NCBI RefSeq assembly: GCF_024679245.1 | Contig: NC_090191.1 | Coordinates: 5,975,267-6,039,266, forward strand | Direction: 5' to 3' | DNA from: Pseudorasbora parva | Taxonomy: Eukaryota; Chordata; Actinopteri; Cypriniformes; Gobionidae | DNA length: 64,000 bases | In this document: positions 9,991 through 22,453 of the stretch, piece by piece | How the letters are laid out: every line of letters starts with the position of its first letter | Position numbering within the stretch: the stretch's first letter is position 1 | Program-made: the position numbers and the translations under genes | Notes under the pieces: model-generated | Told to the model about the DNA's origin: nothing | The model's database searches: none | The model's input: only the letters and a program-made list of their open reading frames with translations

Positions 9991-11360
9991 ATGATTGATA
10001 GATTTTGGAGGTGGCCCGCTCTCCGCTTTCCTGGATCTGCAAAATACGACCTGGTTCAGGCTGAGAAAGACTATCAGAAAGAAGCGGGATCATACCGACA
10101 ACTTTCCAACGGTTAAATCACATGAACATGTCATTATAGTACGTTAGACCGAATTATCGCTGATTGATGACTGAATAAGTGCCTCTAAATGAGAAACTAC
10201 TCTAATTTGAGATTGCAATTTTTATTTATTTACTTTATTTGATATAGCTCCAACTTCTGAAGTAAGCTACTCTGCTGCTGAGGAGCAGCTAGAGCAGGCC
10301 GTCCTGAATGAGAGTAAGAAGAATTAGAAAAATATTATAAATCATTAAATACATAATGTATAATATTTCACACTAACAATTGTTTATTGTTTAACAGACC
10401 ACATTTGCAGCCGTTATAAAATTGGCCTCAAGCTAGGTGAAGGAGGATTTGGCTCTGTGTATGCAGGGACTCGATACGAGGATGGACTTGAGGTTTCGAT
10501 TTTTTTTTTTTTTTCTTTTGTTTGCAAAACATTGCATTTCAGTTACTGACTGGCATGATATTATCTATGTGACATGCTGATTGTTAACTATTTGTTTTGT
10601 TGATCAGGTGGCTGTGAAATTTTCAGAGAAGACTCCAGACATGCCATATATCAAAGTGGTGAGTAGCCACTTTGGTATTACACTTATATTCATGCTAATC
10701 ACAGACTACAAATAATTTTTTAGAAGGCAATTTTTTATTTATCTGGGAAAATACTGTCATCTTTTGTTTCATTTAGCCCAGTCATCCCAAGCGCCTCCCC
10801 TTGGAGATCGGCCTGACATTGATGGCCAATAAGGGCCCAAGCATTCCTCATATAATTCAAATGCTGGACTGACAGGATGACACACACCACTGCATCATGG
10901 TCATGGAGCGGCCCTTGCCATGCATGGACATGTTCAGTTTCATGGAGCTTCACAGAGGAAGCATTGACGAGGGGACAGCACAGCACGTTATGCGGCAGGT
11001 CATTCACGCCGCTAACATTTGCTGTGAGCGTGGTGTCTTCCATCGGGACATAAAGCCGGAGAACCTGCTGGTGAACCAGGACACCTTGGAGGTTAAATTG
11101 ATTGATTTTGGGTGTGGTGCGCTCATGAAGAAATCAGCCTTCAAAGTCTTCAGTGGTATGTGTTATGAACCGCTTTGATGATTAACTCACAGAAACTCAT
11201 CCTATATAGTCAACATGCTGTGGAAATGTTTTCAACATCAGACAATGTCTCTGTCTTTCCAGGCACAGAAGGTTACTGTCCACCAGAGGCTATATACAAC
11301 GGCAAGTACCATGCAAAGCCGACGACAGTGTGGTCACTAGGGATCTTCCTCCTCGTAATG
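9991..11360 (+). pseudogene. PIM-like serine/threonine kinase, nonsense mutation and missing 3' end
   Basis: Six exons join in frame: 9991-10111 (from ATG, MIDRFWRWPALRFPG), 10248-10313, 10398-10492 (glycine loop LGEGGFGSVYAG), 10608-10658 (VAVKF, the catalytic Lys), 10777-11155 and 11263-11360. Exon 5 holds the catalytic loop HRDIKPENLL and the Mg-binding DFG in LIDFGCG. Exon 6 holds YCPPEAIYNGKYH and VWSLG. This is the fish PIM-2/PIM-3-like expanded family. Catalytic residues are all present, but a TGA at 10870-10872 replaces the Trp expected in the hinge region (LD-stop-QDD). The exon that should follow the donor at 11361 (rest of the C-lobe) is not found before hAT relics begin at 11.6 kb. 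I infer a recently inactivated, 3'-truncated copy. A sequencing error at one base would restore only the frame, not the missing end. Confidence 0.88.
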
Positions 11361-11613
11361 GTGTGTGTGGAGATTATGACAGTGAATGACAGATTATTAC
11401 ACTTTAATCATTCAGGGTTAAATTTTAGAATCTTGTTTTCGGATGAGTATTTACACACATAGAGACAAAATTGGAATGTTTAGATTTGGAATATTTAAAT
11501 AAAAACAATAATTCATATGATGGTTAAACATTTAAATAAAAATAACAATAATTCATATGATGGTTGAAGTCCATGACCACTTGTTATATTTATGCCTCAC
11601 CTTGAACTTCATC
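11361..11613. other. Spacer after the last recognised kinase exon
   Basis: This AT-rich stretch contains an imperfect direct repeat (AACAATAATTCATATGATGGTT, twice at about 11504-11563). No kinase exon is readable. Confidence 0.5.
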
Positions 11614-11844
11614 TTATTGTTGCAACCCGGCAGCCTGATTAGTCTCCGTGATTGTGCTGCTTGTAGTCGCAATATTTGCATTGACAAATTTATCCAGCGA
11701 TCCTCTCAGTGACTTCTGAAGTTCTTCTTTCTTATTAATTCTTTTCCTTTTCTCACCACCCGACTCGTGTTTTCGAAATCGGTGGCGCTTTCGTGCAGCA
11801 CCTGACATTTTTTTCCTCAGAGTGAGCAGCTCACATTGGCGCAA
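11614..11844 (-). pseudogene. N-terminal fragment of a hAT/zinc-finger-MYM type transposase
   Basis: The frame encodes a basic segment MSGAARKRHRFRKHESGG, then KRKRINKKEELQKSLRGSLD. This resembles the start of ZMYM/TTF-type hAT transposases (SGAxxRKRK...GSLxKF). The catalytic part is not found nearby. It may belong with the terminal-repeat-like ends seen further right, but no continuous element can be drawn. Confidence 0.5.
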
Positions 11845-12342
11845 CCACGCAGAAAGTCATATCGAAATTTGAAAAATAACAATAATAATTTGCTGGGGTT
11901 TTTTTCACGTGGCCTTGATTATGCATTATTGAGAGACAGAAGGAATTTTATTTATTATCGATGTTGGGTGGAAAAACTGTAATAAAAAAATAGACATAAA
12001 CTTCATAAAATGCAGGCCAGGCGCGAGGCCCTCTAGAGGCGCGAGGCCCTGTGCAGTCGCACACTTGGCACAGCCCTTGCGACGGTACTGAGCCTCGGAC
12101 CACAGCGTCTTGTGGGGCCAGCAAATAATAGGAGCATCTGGAGCCTTGACTTAAAGCAGCAATATTTGCATCTGGCATAGGGCTGGGATAAACGATAATT
12201 TTTAAACGATACATTTTTCCTGTCCGATTCGATTATCGATTATCTCCCCATTAATTGCCTAATAGCAATTTATACATGTTGATTTAATTATCTAAATGGA
12301 AAAACAAATTCCTTAACATTGCAATAAAACCTTGAAAACATA

Positions 12343-12373
<31 letters not shown>

Positions 12374-13560
12374 AATAAATAAGTATAAACCAACAACAAA
12401 GAAACACAATATATGATTTTTCTATGTATCCAACTCAGCCTAAAGGCTATGGCCATTGATTAAATATCAACAAGTTGGCTAATCAAATCCGGGACACACT
12501 GCAAGCGTGCCGTGAGCGTCTCGGCTGCGTGGCGTGTCCGTTTTTGTTTCGGCTCCCATGTTAACAGGTTGGAGTTTGCACACTGCCTGCGTGACGCGCG
12601 GAAAACGCGTGCATGCTAGAAATGGAAGAGCGCCTATTTTTCACGTGACACGTGAGTGTGTTAAGCATCTCCAGGCAAAATAGAATAGGAAAAGATGTTT
12701 AGCCTATATATCATTTTGACACGAATACATATTAATAAATTACATTTTCATGTTTGAAAGTCTCTAGGTTAACATGAATGCAGATATAGGCCTAATTGTA
12801 ATAATAAAAAACGACAATTATCGAATTTGAAATATTGCAACTGTCAATACAGAACAAAATATTCTGTAGCCTATTTTGCCGTCAATACCATATGTGGTCA
12901 ATAGGCTACTGCCAACGTTGTCTTTGCTGTATCAGTAGGCTATTTATGTTTAACATTAAGAATAGGGCTTCCCTCCGCATCAATAGCAGCAGCAGCAGTG
13001 CCGCGTCAGACACGCTTCTAGTAGGCAGAGAAAACGCCACGCAGCCCCGTGGATGACACGCAACAGAAACGCCACAGGCGCCAATATTCCGTTTAAAACC
13101 GGAAAAGTCCTGGGATGAAACTGTGCTCACTTAGAGGATGGATACCCTCGGTCACATCAGCATGATAAGACATTGAACATTTTAAATTTAAAACAGCTTA
13201 TGTAGGTAGCCAATGTGTCAGATGCTTTCACTTGATGCAAACGTTTGCTTTTGTGATTAAAATACATAAAATATATCCAAAACATCTGTCTTCCTGTGTG
13301 CAGAAATTTGTTTATGTAGCCCGTGACAACAAAACGCATGTATGCGCCCATGGCGTGTCGAACATAGCAACAGTAACTAAAAGGGTTGGGCTTTGCGAAC
13401 GGTCAGTATACGAACGTTCGTCTATCAACGTCTTTTTCTGTTTGGCCAGTGGTCGCGCGCTTACAGTGGGGAAGTGGCAGTTTGAATTAAACACAGAATT
13501 GATTCTGAATTTTTGAGAATCGATTCTGAATCGATGCGTCAAGCTTTTCTCCCACCCCTA
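11845..13560. other. Probable hAT-type repeat region, no gene
   Basis: Two facing ends look like hAT termini. TAGGGCTGGGATAAACGAT starts at 12178 and the reverse complement of TAGGGGTGGGAGAAAAGCT ends near 13560. They share TAGGG(C/G)TGGGA(T/G)AAA, but the flanks show no 8-bp duplication, so they may be two separate elements. A short CA repeat lies at 12350-12373. The region 12490-12650 is GC-rich. Confidence 0.4.
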
Positions 13561-14030
13561 CTATGTATGTGTTTGGCTACATCTTGTTTTGATGTTATTT
13601 TATTATTTAGATTTGTAATATATTTCAATATGATATTACTACATCTTTTAACTACATGACTCTCTTTCACTTAGACAAAACCACTGCCAAAACTCTATAT
13701 ACAGGGATTAAAATCTGGCAAACCTTATGCCACACATGCCAATGGCCATTGACTTAAGAAAATATTCACTATTCTATACTTGAGTAATGAAATGAGCCTT
13801 CTGAAGCAAAAGAGGTCTTCTGAAGCAAAGTGGCACGTTTATGTAAGAACAATGTCTATATTTTAAACTTTATAGACTAAAATAACTATTTTTATTGAAA
13901 GAAATTGTGTTTTAGTGTTATTATGAAAAGAGTAACCCCTGGTGCTAAGATTTGTTTAGCTCTATCTTCTTTATTTTGTCTTTGTCAGTGCACACACGTC
14001 ATGGATTCATGGGTGAAGAAGAGCTACTCT
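13561..14030. other. AT-rich spacer, nothing recognised
   Basis: No gene, RNA or terminal repeat was seen in this stretch. Confidence 0.5.
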
Positions 14031-14704
14031 TTAAAGGACAACTCCGGTGAGAAATGACCCTATAGGAGTAATTAACAGATGGTTACCGAGTAGATCTTTC
14101 TGTGGGATGCGTTTTCATGGAAATCAAATGTAAAGAGTTTTATCTTTAAAAACAGATTCGAGCCACGAACGAAAAGTGATGAACTGTGACTTGGAATCTC
14201 ATATGGTCCGTTGTTTCCGGAAGAAAACACTGAACGCAGTAGAGAAAATAAATAAATAAAATAAAAATGTCCATCTAATTAGATTTCACAAACTTCATTC
14301 CTATTGGCCAGCTCACTTAGCACAGCGTTCGTGGCTTGAGTCATTGAGACTGTTTTCCAAGATGGCTGCTGTCTGTAAACGCGTAATGTACTGTCTTTAT
14401 AAAGTATCTTCTAATTAAACTGTTTGTACACTTACAAAGTTCTCAATGCTTCGGTTTGCATGTAAGGACCTTCATTATGCTACTGTGTTAGTGTGAGGCT
14501 ATTTTGAGCCTTGTTAGTGGTATTAACTAGCGATTTAATTTCACTTATCCCATGCCCCATAGACAAGCGTTATAAGCTAATGTTTTTAGAGATAAAACTT
14601 TTTACATTTGATTTTCATGAAAACTCATCCCAGAGAACTATCTACTTAGTAACCATCTGTTAATTACCCCATAGGGGTCATTTCTCACCAGCATTGTCCT
14701 TTAA
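14031..14704. mobile_element. TTAA-flanked MITE with long terminal inverted repeats
   Basis: The element (14035-14700) starts AGGACAACTCCGGTGAGAAATG and ends CATTTCTCACCAGCATTGTCCT. It is bracketed by TTAA at 14031-14034 and 14701-14704. The inverted repeats extend for over 100 bp with mismatches: AGATGGTTACCGAGTAGATC on the left mirrors GATCT-like TACTTAGTAACCATCT on the right. It has no coding capacity. A TTAA target suggests a piggyBac-mobilised family. A fragment of the same family lies at 55296-55450. Confidence 0.85.
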
Positions 14705-15199
14705 GCGCATGTCGATTCGTGTAGCACTGAAAACCGGAAGCTAGTTATTTTAGTCTATACATTTTTAAATATGTATATTTTTATTACACAAATGCACCAC
14801 TTCTGAAGGCTTTTATTAACCCCCGGAGCTATGTGAATCAGTTATATTATGGATAGATGCACTTTTATGGACCAACAATGCAATGGCATTATAAAGCTAG
14901 GAAGAGCCAGGACTTTTTTAATATAACTGTTAATAATTTTATTCATCTGAAAAAAGAATGTCATATACACTAAATCATGGGCTAATTTTCATTTGTGGGT
15001 GAACTAACTGCTGTAAACTGGGCCCACAAATACAGTACATCTCACAACCCCCCACACACAATTTACATTTCAATAAGGGAAGACTTAAACCCAGTTTGTG
15101 AACCACAGGCCAATAGAGCTCAAACTACCAATGTGGCAAAACTCTTCTCAAATAAACTAGAGAAGATGCTGGGCTTTGCCCTGCCAAATTAAACTAAAT
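14705..15199. other. Spacer, nothing recognised
   Basis: AT-rich sequence with only short chance open frames. Confidence 0.5.
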
Positions 15200-15475
15200 T
15201 ACAGTTTTTACAATCACTAGGACACATTTCTCAATACATTGATAATTTTTCAAAACTCTTCACACAGTTCTCCAAACCAACTTTCTGCTTGACAGCATTT
15301 ATTTCACATTCAAAATCCACAAAAACTAACAAAACACTTCATTCATGTCTCAATTCAAGTGCCAATGATCCACAGTTTAGCTTGCACAGACTGATGTTGT
15401 GATCACTGTGTGAAGAGTTTTGAAAAGTGACTTTAGTTTTGAGAAATGTGTAAAGATGTATTTGTGTTTGAAATA
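15200..15475. mobile_element. Palindromic MITE
   Basis: The two halves are imperfect inverted repeats. AAAACTCTTCACACAG near 15255 mirrors CTGTGTGAAGAGTTTT near 15407, and ACACATTTCTCAA near 15223 mirrors TTGAGAAATGTGT near 15440. The whole unit could fold into a long hairpin, as Tc1/mariner-derived MITEs do. No clear target duplication was fixed. Confidence 0.6.
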
Positions 15476-16157
15476 ATCAATTATTTAATTTAATTGTAAA
15501 TATTTTGCTAAGATTATATATTTCAATATAATTCCTGCAGAAATGCACAGTTTGTCATTAGCTAGTGAAACAGTACTTGATGTGCTGGTTCATAATCAAA
15601 TCAGAAAAACATGCACGTGCGTGGTGTCTTGAGAGAGAAACCGCAGATCATAAGCAAACTTAAGACGCTGAGGAGACAGTACATGACACAACGATGTCCC
15701 GTGTCCATACGGATTCTTTACAGGATGTGTGAAAGCACGCAACAATTCCAGAAATTCACTTGCAGTGTGAATGAACCAAAATCAAACGTCCCGGGACTCA
15801 TTTTCAGTGTATTTTCCAGAATCTCTGTGTGAAAGGGGCTATCGTGAGCTAAACTGTGGATCATTTATTATTGCTTTGGCACAAAATACATTCAATGACA
15901 ACAGTTTTCAAATTACGTGAATTATTTTCTTACTTAAACACAAACAACAACAGAACTTTGTTCTATACAGGCCAAATTAGACATGCTTAAATAATCTTAC
16001 ATATTTAACTGTTATATGTTCAAAACCTAACATAACAAAAAATTAAAGAGACAGATATTCGCAACATTTCTACAATACATTTAAATATTTTCAGACTCTA
16101 CAAAAATCAAATACTATTAAAACTATTAGATGTAGCTGAACACCTACCTAACATTTA
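15476..16157. other. AT-rich spacer, nothing recognised
   Basis: No gene or repeat family was identified. A short frame at 15611-15832 lacks coding features. Confidence 0.45.
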
Positions 16158-16640
16158 CGTAAAAACTCTAAATCTTTGCAGTGTGTTTGTGATGATAAGA
16201 AATGTCAGAGCAAACACACAGGCATCGTGATTTACTATCTAACAGGGGACCTGAGTCAGTGTGTGTGTAACATAATCACTATACATTAGAGAGCTATTTC
16301 TGCTTGATTTAACCCTTTAAACTCCGGTATTGCTGTAAAAACTCAATCTTTACAGTGTGTTTGTGATGATAAGAAATATCACAGCAAACACACAGGCTTC
16401 GTGATTTACTATCTAACAGGGGACCTGAGTCAGTGTGTGTGTAACATAATCACTATTCAATAATGACCTGCAATTAATACATTAGAGAGCTATTTCTGCT
16501 TGATTTAACCCTTTAAACTCAGGTATTGCTGTAAAAACTCTAAATCTTTAAAGTGTGTTTGTGACAGCAAGAAATGAGACAGCAAACACACAGGCGTCGT
16601 GATTTACTATCTAATAGGGGACCTGAGTCATTTTGTAAAT
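16158..16640. repeat. Three-copy tandem repeat, unit about 176-197 bp
   Basis: Three successive copies begin with AAATCTTTRMAGTGTGTTTGTGA-like sequence near 16166, 16341 and 16538. Each carries a CAAACACACAGG core followed by GTGATTTACTATCTAA and GGGGACCTGAGTCA. Copies 1 and 2 continue with AACATAATCACTAT and ATTTAACCCTTTAAACTC. The second unit has an extra block near 16456-16478. The third copy is cut after the GAGTCA. Confidence 0.85.
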
Positions 16641-17894
16641 CATAAATAAATCAAAAGTGGTTTGTTTAAAAAAACTCACAAATGTATAAGGTGGTAAAAC
16701 ATGGGCCAAAAGTCATACATTATTCATACAAATAACTTGAGCTAAAATATATATTTTTTAATAATGTCTATGTTAACACTTGTTTAAAATAACTTTAGAT
16801 GTAAAGTTTGTACAATTTACCATACGTTTTATTTTCATAAATAAAAAAAATCATTATTTTTAAATAATTATAGGCTACTGTTACAAAAAATATTTTTTAA
16901 AAAGTAAAGATTCTGAAAGCATTGAATGAGATCCCTTAATAATTAAGGGACATCAGAGCTTGTGGGCTTGGGATCATCCTCATCTTTTTTCCCACTTCTC
17001 TAAAGAGTATCTTTAAAGATAGATCATGCAGAAGAAAAATATTTTTTATTAAATTAAAGTTTAGTTAAAAAGTTAAAACAGTGTCACACTGAACTTTCTG
17101 AATGAGCTGAATATTGACTAATGTTCAAAAGATATTAAATAAAAAATGGATTGAAAAAACATAAAATTACTTTAGCAAGTTCAAAGTTCTACATCAAAGT
17201 TAAAACAGGCTAACCATGGTATATAGGAGGTTTGGGCAGTGGGAAATTTCTTGACTTCAGACCAGATTGCTTCACTTCATTTCTTGACTGCTTCAAGTTC
17301 ATATCATCTGTTTAGTACATACAAATAAAGAATGATCACAGAGTTATGGCTAAATTGTTTTCTGCATACCAATCATTTCAATATATACAAACCTTCACAG
17401 GAAGATGTCTCTGAATTGATGTCACTTTCATCACAGAACTTATTTTGCCTTTTTCTCTTCTCGGGTAATTCCACAACTGCAGGGTCTGTCATTGAATAAG
17501 TAATTGAGTCCTCTGCTGCTGAGATCCCTGTTGTGTAATCTAAGATGTATTGATTTTCTTGATCATAGTCTCCTGTAAGTGGTAAATTTATTTATACTAT
17601 GTGTATAATGAAAATTCAGTCAACTATTTATTCATCATAGAATACATAAATATATTATAATTAGTAAATTTATAAGACTACCTATCATAATATTGAAAAA
17701 GAAATCTTCCAGAAATGTTAAATACTTATGTAAAACTAAAATTGTGATTGTCTTCTATTAGGCACAACAACTTGAATTTGTGTTCTTATACCCACATTTC
17801 AGCATCACATTCATTTTCAATTCAAATGCACCCTTATTGCAATTTCTTACCAATAGATGGTCCAACGATCTTCACAATGTCATAAACCTTCCAG
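16641..17894. other. AT-rich spacer left of the L2 LINE
   Basis: Nothing coding was recognised. Some stretches (17380-17580) have splice-like edges and a more balanced composition, but no family could be named. Confidence 0.45.
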
Positions 17895-20842
17895 TTAGGA
17901 ACTTGATGCTGCAACAGAAACTATTGACTCTCTCTTTACTAGCACTTTAGACATAGTTGCTCCCCGGCGCTTAAAGAAGATTAAAGCAAATAATCCAACG
18001 CCGTGGTACAACGAGCACACTCGGGCCCTTAAAACAGCAGCCAGAAAAATGGAATGCAGCTGGAAGAAAACAAAACTGGAGGTTTTTCGCAATTTGTGGA
18101 AAGAGAGCATGATTGCATACAGAAAGGCCATAAAAACTGCTAGATCTGCTTATTTCTCAACTCTTTTAGAAGAAAACAAACACAACCCTAAGTATTTATT
18201 CGATACAGTGGCTAAATTATCAAAAAATAAAGCTTCAGCTTCTGATGTTTGTAAACAACACAGCAGTAATGACTTTATGAACTTCTTTACTAGTAAGATT
18301 GATAATATTAGGAATAAAATTATAACCATGCAGCCGTCTATTACAGTATCACTTCAGACAGAGCATTATAGGGTCACTGAGGAAAAATTACACTCATTCA
18401 CTACTATAGGAGGAGAAGAATTGGCTAAACTTGTAAAATCATCAAAATCAACAACATGTATGCTTGACCCTATACCGACTAGGCTATTAAAAGAGATCAT
18501 AGGTCAAAAGGTCATAGATCCTCTGATTATTATCATTAATTCATCTTTGACATTAGGATATGTACCGAAAACTTTTAAGTTGGCTATAATTAAAGCACTT
18601 ATTTAAAAAAAACGCAACTTGATCCTAAAGAATTAGTCAATTACAGGCCAATCTCGAATCTACCGTTTCTATCAAAAATACTAGAAAAGGCAGTGTCTTC
18701 ACAATTATTTTCCTTTTTAGAAAGAAATGGTATATGTGAGGATTTCCAGTCAGGATTTAGACCGTATCATAGTACTGAGACTGCTCTAATTAGAGTTACA
18801 AATGATTTACTCTTATCATCTGATCGTGGTTGTATCTCTCTATTAGTGTTACTCGATCTTAGCACTACATTTGATACTATCGATCACAATATTCTTCTGA
18901 ATAGAATCGAAAATTATGTTGGCGTTAGTGGAACTGCTTTGGCATGGTTTAAATCGTACTTATCTGACCGTTATCAGTTTGTAGCAGTAAATGAAGAGAT
19001 GTCACACCGATCACAAGTTGAGTATGGGGTACCGCAAGGCTCAGTGTTAGGACCGTTGCTTTTCACCCTGTATATGCTACCACTGGGAGATATCATTAGG
19101 AAGCATGGCGTTAGTTTTCATTGTTATGCTGACGATACTCAGCTCTATATTTCCTCACGCCCTGACGAAACCTACCAATTCACAAGATTAACGGAATGCA
19201 TAGCTGATATAAAAAATTGGATGAATAGTAATTTCCTGCAACTTAATTCAGATAAAACTGAATTTTTAATTATTGAACAGAAAAGCTCCACAAGTAGTAA
19301 CCGAGAATACTGTCTAACACTTGATGACTGCTCTGTCAAGCCCTCGTTGTCAGTGAGGAACCTGGGTGTGCTCTTTGATACCAATCTTTCATTTGAAAGC
19401 CACGTTTCTAGCATCTGTAAAACCGCATTCTATCATCTTAAAAATATATCTAAATTATGGCACATGCTTTCAATGCAAAATGCTGAACAGTTAGTGCATG
19501 CGTTCATGAGCTCAAGGCTAGATTATTGTAATGCTCTACTGGGTGGTTGCCCTGCTCGCTTAATAAACAAACCCCAGCTGGTCCAAAATGCAGCAGCTAG
19601 AGTTCTTAATAGAACCAGGAAGTATGATCATATTAGTCCAGTTCTGTCAACACTGCACTGGCTCCCTATTAAACATTGCATACAATTTAAAATCTTGCTT
19701 ATTACTTACAAAGCACTAAATAGTTTAGCTCCCCGGTACTTAAGCGAGCTCTTAATGCATTATACTCCATCACGTCTATTGCGGTCTCAAAACTCTGGCC
19801 AGTTGATAATACCTAGAATATCTAAATCAACTGCAGGCGGTCGATCATTTTCCTATTTAGCTCCTAAACTGTGGAATAGTCTTCCTAGCATTGTTCGGGA
19901 AGCAGACACACTCTGTCAGTTTAAATCTAGACTAAAAGCACATCTCTTTACTATGGCATACATATAGAACATTTTTAACTTTCATTATTCAAATCAATTG
20001 ACTGATTGTTAGGCTGCATTAACTAGGTCAGCCGGAACCGGGAACACTTCCCATAACACCTGATGTACTCGTTACATCATAAAAAGAGTGGCATCTACAC
20101 TAATGTTAGTCTCTCTGTTTATCCCGAGGTTTATCCCGGATCTGGGCCCTGTCCGGATCGGATGGTGGACCTGCCTGGACATGACCAACGCATCCTGGAG
20201 TGTCTGCTGAGTCGTGTCAAATGGTGTCTCCTCCGAATTTGCCTCACTGGCACGACATGCTCAAAACCCGTCTTCGGCGCAATAATTCCGATCTTTCATG
20301 TATTCATACTCTTGTGTAATCGACGCCCCATCCTAAATAAATCTGTCTCTTCCGTGATACCCTGAAATTTTGAATATTCCAATCTAATATGATTTCTGAC
20401 CTGTAAGGTTGCCAGAATAATAATCTTACACGGTGTGTTAATAGGCCAGAGGAGAACTGGCACCCCGACTGAGTCTGGTTTCTCCCAAGGTTTATTTTTC
20501 TCCATCATGCCCCGATGGAGTTTTGGTTCCTTGCCACTGTCGCCTTTGGCTTGGCTTGCTCAGTTGGGGACACTAAAAATATGATTAAAGTTATTCAACT
20601 TATTATACAAATAAAATGTATGAATTAGGTCTTATTTAATTCTATAAACTATAATACTGATCTGCCAACATTGTCGCTATATGATAAATTAAAATAAGCT
20701 GATAACATCACTGTTTTCTCCAGTACGACTGTACAGCCAAATCTAATTTTGTCGCAGTATTATCCTGTTTGACACTGAAGCTGCTTTTACACAATCGTGA
20801 TTGTAAAAGCGCTATATAGATAAAGTTGATTGATTGATTGAG
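17895..20842 (+). mobile_element. L2/CR1-clade LINE, 5'-truncated, frameshifted, with 3' UTR and TTGA tail
   Basis: The ORF2 frame is readable from about 17900 (TPWYNEHTRALKTAARKME) to 19967. The 5' part with the endonuclease is missing. The reverse transcriptase follows in order: LDPIPTRLLKEI, VNYRPISNLPFLSKILEK, SGFRPYHSTETALIRVTNDL, LLDLSTTFDTIDH, GVPQGSVLGPLLF and CYADDTQLYIS (catalytic YADD near 19124). A C-terminal ALHWLPI-type region follows (TLHWLPIKHCIQFKILL). A frameshift lies at an A-run near 18604-18612, between 18606 and the next frame, which is open through NYRPISNLPF. The 3' UTR runs to GCGCTATATAGATAAAG followed by TTGATTGATTGA at about 20826-20840, the usual L2 tail. 5' truncation at insertion explains the missing endonuclease. 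Confidence 0.9.
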
Positions 20843-22381
20843 TTAGGGTTTGGTGGAGAATTGTTTTTAATGTTTGAGAGTGATGATGTCCATCGACACT
20901 TCAATGTTCCATTGTCATCAAAAATCCAACTGATTGGTACAACAGAGGTCTGTCCATCACCGGATAAACAAATTCGATACTGAAAGACGCACGCGCACAC
21001 ACACACACACATTATTCATAGTCTTTGGATCAAAATCAGGATAACATGCAATAAAAAAGGCAAAAACCCTGCCTTACTGACTTACTTGACTAATTAATCA
21101 AACTGAATGCATGAGCGGTATAAGCACTACCGCATTGTATTCATCTTTATCAATCAATGACAAAGGTATCATGATTGCTTTATGTCTCAGTTGAGTGGTG
21201 TCAATATGTAACATTTTAGTGTGATTCCGAAATCCTTTGAATATGCCAATTATTCTGGAGTCACATGGCTAAGTGTATGTGGCAGGATAAGTTAATTGCT
21301 ATTGGCTTGCTTAAGTATGGTGGGTAAACCAATGAGACTTAAGCAGCCAAAGTATTTAAGGACCCTTATTTTGGCGGGTCTTGTACGGCCCTGTTGATTC
21401 CGGGTTCTCAGCTTCCCCCTGGCATTTCCTTTTCTGGTCCCATTGGTATACAGGTATGTTGGGCTGCAGATGGTGTAATGTGAACTTCTTAAGGCTGTGC
21501 TATGTGACAATATGCACTTTTTTATGGTTTAGAGCAGTGCTGGTGGCTACACTGTGGCGAGTGATGGTGGAGTTTGCGCGGGTATGTTTTGCTCCTCTTC
21601 AATCTTCTGATCACTTGTGTGGTATTTATTTTGTATTGCTTTCAGCATAGCGACAATGGCAAGTGTGTAAAGGCTGGTCGATGGACTGATGCACTGTGCT
21701 GGTAATGAGTAACCATACAATGTTGCGTTTGGTGTTTTATCTAACCTGATTGTAAGTGTGTCTTCCCTTTCTCACATTGCAGTTGGGTGAATCTAGTCTA
21801 ACACTCTGATTTGTTTGCCATTTGTAGAATGAGGATCAGAAATCAACGTTAAATTCCCCTTTCTAGCCGCTATCCGTAACGCCGCTGCTGTTTTGTTTGT
21901 GGTTATCTTCATACTTTGTTCCTGTGTCTCAGCGCTGATATGGACAGCGTTGCTGATTAAGGCCGTCCGTGGCTGTCCATGTACGAGCTTGTGTTCGCGG
22001 GGCTATCCAATACTCTGTTTGATTTTTGTTAATTCGTTATTTTATTTCTTCTTTTTTGGATATTTCTTTTGTTTGTTGATTTTTGGTTTTGATTCTTTTT
22101 AGTTCCAGATTATCTACTACGATTCTTTGCAGTGTATTATACAGTTTGTTATTGAATTGTACCATTGTTTTAAATTTTATTCATTGTCTTGCTGGTGCCA
22201 TCCTGGTGCACCGTATCTGTAATTATTTTGTTTCGGTTTTCCCTTATTATTTAGTGTTATTTGTGTAAATTCTGTTGTGCTTCTTGCTAACGTTTCCTCT
22301 TTCTCCAGGAGCCAGTGTGGACTTGAAGTGGGGAACGGGGAAGGCTAGCTGCGTCCATTCAGTGGCGTGTTTCACAGTGTG

Positions 22382-22383
<2 letters not shown>
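20843..22383. other. Spacer, no gene recognised; possible LTR-like or MITE sequence
   Basis: Composition becomes less AT-rich around 21250-21420, with a TATTTAAGG motif near 21353 that could be a core promoter, and T-rich DNA at 22030-22110. There is a short AC run near 20996-21010. An AATAAA lies at 22622 beyond the GT repeat, so the stretch 21250-22630 could be a solo LTR, but no ends or duplications could be fixed. Confidence 0.35.

Positions 22384-22451
<68 letters not shown>
22384..22451. repeat. (GT)n microsatellite
   Basis: An uninterrupted GT repeat of about 68 bp. Open frames crossing it on both strands are composition artefacts. Confidence 0.97.

Positions 22452-22453
<2 letters not shown>

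Noticed and set aside
12178..13560. Single complete hAT element bounded by TAGGG ends
   Set aside because: Ends are only partly similar and the flanks show no 8-bp duplication.
16158..16640. CRISPR-like array
   Set aside because: Units are about 180 bp without short repeats and unique spacers, and the DNA is eukaryotic.
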